This document shows, in pieces, positions 1-5,088 of a stretch of 6,515 bases of DNA (positions within the stretch are counted from its first letter, which is position 1; each line of letters begins with the position of its first letter). Under the pieces are notes generated by a model. It saw only the letters and a program-made list of their open reading frames with translations, was not told where the DNA came from and made no database searches. A program made the position numbers and the translations under genes. Source of the DNA: Bacillota bacterium (GTDB taxonomy: Bacteria > Bacillota_E > JAJZYS01 > JAILZS01); assembly GCA_021817625.1 (NCBI GenBank), contig JAKASY010000117.1, positions 1 to 6,515 on the forward strand, read 5' to 3'.

Positions 1-2
1 GG

Positions 3-1070
3 CGGATGGACCCGACGGAGGCGGTGACGCACGTGGTCGCGCTGCAGGCCCAGCAGCCCGCCTCGCCCTACCTCGCCCTGTGGAACCGCGTGGCGGCCCT
101 CGACCCGGGCGCGGTCGACGCGGCCTTTACGACCGGTAGCCTGGTCAAGGCGTCCCTCTTTCGCAGCACGCTACACGCCGTCGACGGACGCGACTACCCG
201 GTCGTGCACGAGGCTCTGCAGCCGTCGCTGCGCGGTTGGCTCCGGCACCCGTACTTCCGACGCACCGGGCTCTCTTCCGACGCCGCCGAGGCCCTTCTCG
301 CGGACCTATTGCCGTACCTGGCGACACCGAGGGCCGGCGCGGACGTCGAGGCCTGGCTCGGCGAGCGAGTGGGGGACAGCGCGCGCGACGTCTGGTGGGC
401 GGTGCGCAGGTTTGCTCCCGTCCGGCACACGCCCACCGGCGGGGTGTGGTCGTTCGGCCCCCGTCCCTTCTACGCGGCGACGCGGGCGACCGTGAGCCCG
501 TATTCGCCCGAGGCAAGCGATGTGGCGCTGCGCGCGCTGGTCCTGCGCTACCTGCAGGGCTTCGGCCCAGCGTCCGTGGCCGACGTCGCCCAGTTCGCCA
601 TCGTGCAGCGCTTCAGGGTCCGCAAGGCGCTCAAGGCGCTCGGGCACGCCGTGGAGACGGTCGAAGGCGCGGATGGAGCCGAGCTCTACGACGTTGCCGG
701 CGGCTTTAGGCCGGCGGAGGATCTCGCCGCACCGCCCAGGCTGATGGCCATGTGGGACAGTGCGCTCCTCGCCTACTCCGACCGAGGCCGGCTCGTCCCC
801 CGCGCTTACCACGAGTACGTCTACCACACGAACGGGGATGTCCTGCCGACGCTCCTGGTGGACGGCTACGTCGCGGGCGTGTGGCGCCCGGCCGACGCGG
901 GCATCGAGACCCTCGCCTTTCACGCCCTGCCCAGGGAGGCGTGGCGGGGTCTGGCCGACGAGGCCCGCACCCTCAAGGCGTTCCTCGCTGGCCGCAGTCT
1001 CCGCGCGTACCGGGGCTACGACCGGTGGTGGTCGCAGCTATCGGCTAGCGGCGTTCGCAAGGTGCTGTGA
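3..1070 (+). CDS. AlkZ-like winged-helix (HTH_42) DNA glycosylase family protein, 5' end cut by window
   Basis: A 354-residue reading frame from the first in-window Met (position 6) matches the HTH_42/PF06224 family along its length. Counting from that Met, visible family motifs are VVALQAQQP at 10-18, LFRSTLHAVD at 51-60, HTPTGGVW at 141-148, the winged-helix segment RYLQGFGPAS at 181-190, an MAMWDSALLAYSDRGR block around 247-262, and LPTLLVDGYVAGVWR around 280-294. Gln14 and Gln16 form the Q-x-Q motif that, in characterised AlkZ-type members, supports excision of bulky N7-alkylguanine adducts and unhooking of crosslinks; YcaQ-type members carry QxD instead. Family members usually have some 20-30 residues before this motif and there is no room for a ribosome binding site before position 6, so the true start lies upstream of the window. 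Family membership is firm. Glycosylase activity is inference, because many HTH_42 proteins are untested. Confidence 0.83.
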   Translation, partial: RMDPTEAVTHVVALQAQQPASPYLALWNRVAALDPGAVDAAFTTGSLVKASLFRSTLHAVDGRDYPVVHEALQPSLRGWLRHPYFRRTGLSSDAAEALLADLLPYLATPRAGADVEAWLGERVGDSARDVWWAVRRFAPVRHTPTGGVWSFGPRPFYAATRATVSPYSPEASDVALRALVLRYLQGFGPASVADVAQFAIVQRFRVRKALKALGHAVETVEGADGAELYDVAGGFRPAEDLAAPPRLMAMWDSALLAYSDRGRLVPRAYHEYVYHTNGDVLPTLLVDGYVAGVWRPADAGIETLAFHALPREAWRGLADEARTLKAFLAGRSLRAYRGYDRWWSQLSASGVRKVL

Positions 1071-1086
1071 CGCGGCAGTGGCGGCA

Positions 1087-1101
1087 GGCGACTCGGTCGC
1101 C
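1087..1101. terminator. Hairpin between convergent genes, possible bidirectional terminator
   Basis: A perfect 6-bp stem, GGCGAC (1087-1092) with GTCGCC (1096-1101), closes a 3-nt loop. It lies in the 45-base spacer between the stop of the plus-strand HTH_42 gene (1070) and the stop of the minus-strand hydrolase (1116). The position suits a terminator serving both genes. No T-run follows on either strand, so it is not a classical intrinsic terminator, and short GC stems arise by chance in DNA this GC-rich. Confidence 0.35.
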
Positions 1102-1115
1102 GGTCGTCCCGGACG

Positions 1116-2813
1116 CTACTTTCCGACCAGCGCCGGCGGCGCCACGGGCAGCTCGACGAACGACGCGCTGCCCGGCGCGTGGTACACGCGGTTGGTCGCC
1201 ACGCGGACCTCGGCGTCCTGGCCGATGGGGTGCCCGGTGTTCGGGTTTCGGTCCCACGTCGGGAAGTGGCTGCTCGTGACCGTGAGGCGAATGCGGTGGC
1301 CGGGCCGGACGACGTGCCCGACCGCGCTCAGGCGGAAGGTGAACTCGTACACGCGGCCCGCCTCGAGGAGGCTCTCCCGCTCTAGGGACTCGTGGAAGCG
1401 GGCCCGCATCTGCCCTTGGGCCAGGAGCATGGAGGCGCCGGTCGGCGCGACGTCGTGCAGGTCGGCGAACCAGTCGGTGTCCGGGCCGTCGCTCGAGGCG
1501 AACAGGTGCACCACCGGATGACCCGTGATTCCCGTCGACGCCGCGACGGGGTCGCTCGAGTACACGAGGACGTCGTCCCGGCGGTGCTGGAAGCGCATGT
1601 CGAGCGGCGTCTCGGTCGCGTCGGGAGAGTAGAAGTTCGCGTCCAGCACGCTGGGCACCGGGTCGCTCGGGTCGTAGACGTACTCGTCGGCGGGCTGGTC
1701 GTCGGCCGGCGCCCGCCACGCCAGGCGGCCGTCACCGGCGAGCGTGTTCGCGCGCCCGCCGCTATGCAGATAGGCGGGTCGCGCCTCGACGCCGGGCGGC
1801 GGCCAGGAGGGCGCCTCGCGCCACTCGTTCACACCGGTGAGGAAGATCCGGGCGCGCGGCAGAGTCGTTGTGCCTTCGGCGCCGTCCTTAAGCCACTGGT
1901 CGAACCAGCGCCGGTGGAGGTTCGGGATGTCCTCGAGCGCGCCGCGCCCGAAGTCGACGCCGCCCAGGACCTGGCGCGGCACGCGCGTGCCGCCGTGGTC
2001 CCAGGGCCCGATGACCAGGTGCTGGTCCTGCGCCCGCGGCGAGCTCCCGGCCATGCCACGATAGAGGAAGAGCGCGCCCGGCTGGTCGTCGTCGAACCAG
2101 CCGGTGATGTGCAGCGCCGGCACGGCGATGCCGGAGAAGTCGCCATCGAGCCGCAGGGCGCGCCAGTACTCGTCGAGCGTCGGGTGGTCGAGCCACTCCC
2201 GCCACGTCGGCAGATCGCGCCCCAGTCGCTCGTCCATGGTGCGGACGGGGAGGTGGCGGAACACCTCCGGCCAGTCCCGGACGAGCGTCGGGTCCTGCAT
2301 GGTCCTGCCGCCGGTCAGGCTGAGCCAGCCCAGCATGACCAGCATCAGGCAGCCGTTGTGGAACGGCAGCTCCTCCCCCCACGCGCCGCACGACGCGGTC
2401 GAGACCATCGTGGTGAGGTGCGGTGGCTTCTCCCGCGCGAGCGCCCATTGGTACCAGCCGCCGTACGAGCCGCCGAAGGTTCCGACCCTGCCCGTGCACC
2501 ACGGCTGGCTGGCCACCCACTCGACCGCGTCGTAGCCGTCCGGGCCCTCGTTCCGGAACGGCACCCAGGGCCCCTCCGAGTCGTGGCGGCCCCGCACGTC
2601 CTGGATCACGGCCACATAGCCGTGCTCGCTCAGATAGCGCGCCATCTGGGTGAGCACGTCTCGCTGCTTGTCGTAGGGCGTCCGCGTGAGCACGGCCGGA
2701 TAGGGGCCCCCTTCCGAACCCCCGGAGGGAAAGTAGACGTCGGTCGCCAGGGCGACCCCGTCTCGGGTGCGTACCGGGACGTTCCACCAGATGCGGGCGG
2801 ACGATCTGCTCAT
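1116..2813 (-). CDS. CocE/NonD family serine hydrolase (X-Pro dipeptidyl-peptidase S15-like), complete
   Basis: The predicted product is 565 aa, typical of the CocE/NonD (PF02129 plus PF08530) family, whose members hydrolyse esters or amides of acylated small molecules, amino acid esters or peptides. The N-terminal alpha/beta-hydrolase half has RTPYDK (Tyr47, equivalent to the oxyanion-hole Tyr of cocaine esterase), QDVRGR at 71-76 and the nucleophile motif GGSYGG with Ser116. A cap-like insertion spans roughly 140-230. The triad is completed by Asp241 in GWFDDD and His273 in GPWDHGG. The family-typical YDPSDPVPS at 380-388 leads into a C-terminal jelly-roll domain of about 430-565. The frame stays open upstream to 3053, but homology begins just after this Met and a GGAGGG site precedes it. 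No signal peptide or membrane segment is visible, so it is probably cytoplasmic. It is divergent from capA. Substrate is unknown; 'peptidase', 'acylase' and 'esterase' are all possible. Confidence 0.9.
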   Translation of the reverse strand: MSRSSARIWWNVPVRTRDGVALATDVYFPSGGSEGGPYPAVLTRTPYDKQRDVLTQMARYLSEHGYVAVIQDVRGRHDSEGPWVPFRNEGPDGYDAVEWVASQPWCTGRVGTFGGSYGGWYQWALAREKPPHLTTMVSTASCGAWGEELPFHNGCLMLVMLGWLSLTGGRTMQDPTLVRDWPEVFRHLPVRTMDERLGRDLPTWREWLDHPTLDEYWRALRLDGDFSGIAVPALHITGWFDDDQPGALFLYRGMAGSSPRAQDQHLVIGPWDHGGTRVPRQVLGGVDFGRGALEDIPNLHRRWFDQWLKDGAEGTTTLPRARIFLTGVNEWREAPSWPPPGVEARPAYLHSGGRANTLAGDGRLAWRAPADDQPADEYVYDPSDPVPSVLDANFYSPDATETPLDMRFQHRRDDVLVYSSDPVAASTGITGHPVVHLFASSDGPDTDWFADLHDVAPTGASMLLAQGQMRARFHESLERESLLEAGRVYEFTFRLSAVGHVVRPGHRIRLTVTSSHFPTWDRNPNTGHPIGQDAEVRVATNRVYHAPGSASFVELPVAPPALVGK

Positions 2814-2824
2814 CGTGGTGCCTG

Positions 2825-2830
2825 CCCTCC
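2825..2830 (-). promoter_or_regulatory. Ribosome binding site that sets the start of the minus-strand hydrolase
   Basis: Read on the minus strand, GGAGGG lies 11 bases before the ATG at 2813. The spacing is slightly long but the match to anti-Shine-Dalgarno is strong. It supports this Met over the in-frame Met at 2975, whose upstream sequence has purines directly abutting the ATG and whose extra 54 residues look non-conserved and Arg/Ser/Gly-rich. Confidence 0.55.
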
Positions 2831-2917
2831 CCCGTGCGGCTCCGAGCCTGCCGCCTCCCACGCTGCGGCGAGGCGCCCGGAGTGTCAACGACGAGCCGGC
2901 CCGGCCAGAAGCGATGC

Positions 2918-2941
2918 GCTCCCAGGTAGGCTCCTGGCAGC
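2918..2941. repeat. Imperfect inverted repeat, candidate operator or 5'-UTR hairpin
   Basis: The 9-base arms GCTCCCAGG (2918-2926) and CCTGGCAGC (2933-2941) are complementary at eight of nine positions (C2921/C2938 mismatch) around a 6-base centre. It lies about 105 bases upstream of the minus-strand hydrolase start and just beyond the AT-rich dip. The spacing suits a dimeric repressor site or a leader hairpin of that gene. No regulator gene is in the window to pair with it. Confidence 0.3.
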
Positions 2942-3078
2942 GGGCTCGTTCGCTCGCTCGGTAGAACTCGATCATTCTCCGCTCTAATGAAACAATTCTT
3001 GCAGGAAGTGCGCCCCCGGCAGCGAAGGGCGGAAGTCCTGGCGGGGTCGGCACCGCCGTTCGGCCGCTACTCCACCAG

Positions 3079-3089
3079 CCGACTGTCGG
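3079..3089. repeat. Short perfect palindrome directly upstream of the capA ribosome binding site
   Basis: CCGAC and GTCGG flank a single central T (3079-3089), five bases before the GGGGAGGAG ribosome binding site of the CapA-family gene. It could be an operator half-site pair. As RNA, a one-base loop would not fold well. Eleven-base palindromes are not rare in GC-rich DNA, so this is weak evidence. Confidence 0.2.
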
Positions 3090-3093
3090 TTCC

Positions 3094-3102
3094 GGGGAGG
3101 AG
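3094..3102 (+). promoter_or_regulatory. Strong ribosome binding site that sets the capA start
   Basis: GGGGAGGAG ends 7 bases before the ATG at 3110, an optimal match and spacing. The frame is open upstream to an earlier ATG at 2987, but that start would add 41 residues without family similarity and would include this site within the coding region. The CapA homology begins at the Met chosen here. Confidence 0.75.
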
Positions 3103-3109
3103 TGCCGTC

Positions 3110-4483
3110 ATGATCTTCACCGCCGTGGGCGACTGCATCATCGCCCGCCGGGTTTCCATGATCGCGGACCGTGACTTCACCGACCTCGTCAAGCTCGTCC
3201 GCTCCGCCGACGCGGCCTTCGCCAACCTGGAGATCACGACGCCGAGGGCTCCCTGGACCCCCTTCTCGGAGTTCGGCGGCATGCACCTGGCCGCCGAGCC
3301 CTGGGTGCTCGACGAGCTCAAGTGGTTCGGCTTCAACCTGTTCGGTTTCGCCAACAACCACGCCGTCGACTACACGCTCGGCGGACTCCTCGACACCGTG
3401 GCCGAGCTGCGGGCGCGTGACATGGTGTTCGCCGGCGCCGGGCGCAACCTGGGCGAGGCGCGCTCCGCGGGGTACCTCGAGACTGCCGCGGGGCGCGCCG
3501 CCGTCATCGGCTGCGCGTCCACGTTCATGACGAGCGCACAGGCGGCGGAGGCGCGCACCGACATGGCCGGCCGCCCCGGCATAAGCCCCCTCCGCCACGA
3601 CACCGAGTACGTGGTCACTCAGGAGCAGCTCGACCAGCTGACGGCGATCGACGAGACGCTCGGCACCGCGGATGTGGTGCGGCGCCGCAAGGCGTTCGGC
3701 GTCGTGCCCCAGGCGAACCCGGACGCCTACACGTTCCTCGGCCGGGCCTTCAAGGTCGGGGAGAGCGCGGCGGTGCACACGAAGTGCAAGGCGGGCGACC
3801 TCGACGCGATTGCCAAGTGGATCGGCGACGCCCGGCGGCAGGCCGACTTCGTCGTCGTGGGCATGCACTGCCACGAAGGCGAGACGACGGACAGCAACTC
3901 GCCCACGCCGGCCGCGTTCGTGGTGGAGGCCACCCACCGGTTCATCGACGCGGGGGCCGACGTGTTCGTCGGTCATGGACCCCACATGCTGCGCGCCATC
4001 GAGATCTACCGGGGCAAGCCCATCTTCTACTCCCTCGGGAACTTCATGTTCATGTTCGAGTCCATCGCGCGCTACCCGTCGGAGATGTACGAGCAGCAGA
4101 AGATGGGCGCCGACGCCATGCCGGCGGACGTCCATGACGCCTGGTCGCAGGACGCCGACGGCAACCCCATCGGCTTTCACAGGGACCGCCGCTTCTGGCA
4201 GAGCGTTCTGCCCGTTTGCACCTACGCGGATGGCCGCCTCATCTCGATCGACCTCCACCCGATGGAGCTCGGCCTCGATCGGGGCCGCCGAGAGCGCGGT
4301 GCTCCCCGCCTGGCCAGCGCGGCCGAGGGCAGGGAGATCCTGGCCGGCCTCGCGGTCCTGTCGGAGCCGTTCGGCACGCGCATCGAGGTCACCGAGGCGG
4401 ACGGCAGGGCCATTGGCCGCCTGCCGCTCGGCGGCGTCGAAGGCCTTGCGGGCTCGGTGTCCGGCGCTCAGGCACGCGGCTGA
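3110..4483 (+). CDS. CapA family protein (PGA_cap metallophosphatase-like fold), complete
   Basis: The predicted protein is 457 aa. Family motifs in order are FTAVGD at 3-8, FANLE at 37-41, FANNHAVDY at 80-88, GMHCHEGE at 251-258, VGHGPH at 287-292 and IFYSLGNF at 305-312. Asp8, Glu41, Asn82/Asn83, His84, His253, His255, His289 and His292 are plausible metal or active-site residues of the calcineurin-like PGA_cap domain (PF09587). CapA/PgsA proteins take part in poly-gamma-glutamate capsule synthesis, but many stand-alone homologues have no known substrate. The usual HWG.E and GHHPH signatures appear here as HCHEGE and GHGPH, a variant I associate with a non-capsular subfamily. No signal peptide or membrane helix is visible, unlike membrane-anchored CapA. 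No capB/capC ligase genes lie nearby, so capsule synthesis is not supported. The C-terminal ~75 residues carry no motif I recognise. It shares its upstream region with the divergent CocE hydrolase. Confidence 0.88.
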   Translation: MIFTAVGDCIIARRVSMIADRDFTDLVKLVRSADAAFANLEITTPRAPWTPFSEFGGMHLAAEPWVLDELKWFGFNLFGFANNHAVDYTLGGLLDTVAELRARDMVFAGAGRNLGEARSAGYLETAAGRAAVIGCASTFMTSAQAAEARTDMAGRPGISPLRHDTEYVVTQEQLDQLTAIDETLGTADVVRRRKAFGVVPQANPDAYTFLGRAFKVGESAAVHTKCKAGDLDAIAKWIGDARRQADFVVVGMHCHEGETTDSNSPTPAAFVVEATHRFIDAGADVFVGHGPHMLRAIEIYRGKPIFYSLGNFMFMFESIARYPSEMYEQQKMGADAMPADVHDAWSQDADGNPIGFHRDRRFWQSVLPVCTYADGRLISIDLHPMELGLDRGRRERGAPRLASAAEGREILAGLAVLSEPFGTRIEVTEADGRAIGRLPLGGVEGLAGSVSGAQARG

Positions 4484-4503
4484 CTCCGCGGCCCTCACCG
4501 GGA

Positions 4504-4519
4504 CTCCCGCTGACGGGAG
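4504..4519 (+). terminator. Perfect hairpin 20 bases after capA stop; terminator or RBS-sequestering element
   Basis: CTCCCG (4504-4509) and CGGGAG (4514-4519) pair perfectly around a CTGA loop, 20 bases after the capA stop. As a capA terminator it lacks a T-run. The 3' arm also contains the Shine-Dalgarno-like GGGAGGA that sits 7 bases before an ATG at 4529, so the same stem could hide a ribosome binding site if the 39-codon frame is real. The sequence alone does not decide between the two readings. Confidence 0.35.
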
Positions 4520-4598
4520 GACGCGTGCATGAGGGCCTTGCCCCGTGCTCCAGGGTCTAGGCTCGACCTCCGTGGCAGCGGCTGTTTCGCCACACGGG

Positions 4599-4612
4599 CC
4601 GGCGAACGCCGG
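4599..4612. repeat. Perfect 14-base inverted repeat in the capA downstream region
   Basis: CCGGCG (4599-4604) and CGCCGG (4607-4612) surround AA. As RNA it would form a 5-bp stem with a GAAC loop. It is the last of a run of four potential stems within about 110 bases after capA (with 4504-4519, 4553-4569 and 4572-4593), consistent with a structured 3' UTR or a termination zone. Confidence 0.3.
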
Positions 4613-4998
4613 GGTAGGTCCTGCGTGACCTCCCGGATGTGGCGGTGACGCAGGCAACGTCCCTCGCCCAGGCGGCCAAGGCCAACACCCCTTCCTTGCC
4701 CTGCACGGTGCGGTCACGCGCGGCTCACCCGGTAGGCTACACGGCCCCCCGGACGCGTCGATCGCCGCTACCTACTCGAACCGGAGCGCGCTTTCGTGTT
4801 GGCACCACCCTACTGGCCCCCTCCACGCAGCCGAGGTAGGCGCGGCTTTCCGTAGAAGGCAGGCACGACCCACGTGCCCACGCAGACCGTCCTCACGCTC
4901 CCCCTGGCGAGCGCCGCGGCCTGACCTGGACCCTGGGCCGTGCGCCCCGCTACCAGTACGGCCCCTTCGGGTAACCATCCTGGGATTTGCCGGGCCAG

Positions 4999-5018
4999 CG
5001 GACCGCTCGTCCGGTCCG
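4999..5018 (+). promoter_or_regulatory. Leader hairpin upstream of the second CocE hydrolase
   Basis: CGGACC (4999-5004) and GGTCCG (5013-5018) form a perfect 6-bp stem with an 8-base loop, 70 bases before the hydrolase start. A purine run, GAAAGGGAGA, follows directly. If transcription starts upstream, this would be part of a structured 5' leader. No known riboswitch consensus was recognised. Confidence 0.3.
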
Positions 5019-5043
5019 AAAGGGAGATGTGAGCCCGAAGGCA

Positions 5044-5058
5044 GCCGCCCAGAGCGGC
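5044..5058 (+). promoter_or_regulatory. Second leader hairpin, just before the hydrolase RBS
   Basis: GCCGC (5044-5048) and GCGGC (5054-5058) pair around a CCAGA loop, ending 18 bases before the GGGGAGG ribosome binding site. With the stem at 4999-5018 it makes a two-hairpin leader. It does not occlude the ribosome binding site. Confidence 0.25.
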
Positions 5059-5076
5059 GATCGGCCAAACGAACCT

Positions 5077-5083
5077 GGGGAGG
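5077..5083 (+). promoter_or_regulatory. Ribosome binding site that sets the start of the second hydrolase
   Basis: GGGGAGG ends 5 bases before the ATG at 5089. The frame is open further upstream, with an in-frame GTG at 5029, but that codon has its nearest purine run only 2 bases away and would add 20 residues with no family similarity. Confidence 0.7.
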
Positions 5084-5088
5084 CGTCT

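Larger units (their letters stand above)
2814..3109. promoter_or_regulatory. Divergent intergenic control region between the CocE hydrolase and capA
   Basis: These 296 bases separate the start codons of two divergently transcribed genes and must hold both promoters. Most of the stretch is GC-rich, with a clear AT-rich dip at about 2961-3003. On the plus strand TCTAAT (2983-2988) is a five-of-six match to a sigma-70 -10 box, but no convincing -35 box sits at the right distance, so it is only a candidate. No good minus-strand promoter could be picked. Two inverted repeats (2918-2941 and 3079-3089) are listed separately. A degenerate GCTC/GTTC tetranucleotide run occupies about 2944-2961. No gene is supported here. 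Confidence 0.45.
4484..5088. other. 605-base intergenic stretch, no convincing gene, several hairpins
   Basis: No frame here shows a recognisable protein. A 39-codon frame at 4529-4648 has a well-spaced GGGAGGA (4515-4521), but its Arg-rich product has no family features and is not called as a gene. A 66-codon GTG frame at 4639-4839 and a 98-codon TTG minus-strand frame at 5068-4772 lack ribosome binding sites and look like chance frames. Hairpins lie at 4504-4519, 4553-4569, 4572-4593 and 4599-4612 near capA, and at 4999-5018 and 5044-5058 before the second hydrolase. GGTAGG recurs at about 4614, 4731 and 4834. I see no tRNA, known riboswitch core or clear promoter. It probably holds the capA 3' end and the promoter plus leader of the next gene. 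Confidence 0.5.

Noticed and set aside
1392..2987. 531-codon plus-strand open frame opposite the first hydrolase
   Set aside because: Antisense shadow of a clear CocE gene; Arg/Val/Pro-rich product with no motif.
2814..3053. 80-residue N-terminal extension of the minus-strand hydrolase
   Set aside because: The extension is Arg/Ser/Gly-rich with no family similarity, crosses the likely promoter dip, and the ATG at 2813 has a GGAGGG site and begins the conserved domain.
2987..3109. 41-residue N-terminal extension of the CapA protein
   Set aside because: An optimal GGGGAGGAG site lies inside it, 7 bases before the Met where CapA homology begins.
2984..4717. 577-codon minus-strand open frame across the CapA gene
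   Set aside because: It is the antisense shadow of a gene with strong C/G third-position bias. The predicted protein is His/Gly/Arg/Val-rich with no family motif, while the plus strand has clear CapA motifs.
4765..4795. GGTTCGAG on the minus strand, like a tRNA T-loop
   Set aside because: The flanking bases do not form the 5-bp T stem, the closing C is missing, and no acceptor or anticodon arm is present.
4639..4839. 66-codon GTG-initiated frame in the intergenic gap
   Set aside because: No ribosome binding site, low-complexity Thr/Arg/Pro product, no recognisable feature.
4970..5004. GGGTAACC and CCAGCGGA fragments reminiscent of the 3' part of a TPP riboswitch
   Set aside because: The conserved CTGAGA element and proper stem pairing are absent, and the gene is not related to thiamine. 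Likely chance.
4772..5068. 98-codon minus-strand frame in the gap
   Set aside because: It needs a TTG start without a ribosome binding site and gives an Arg/Gly-rich product with no motif.
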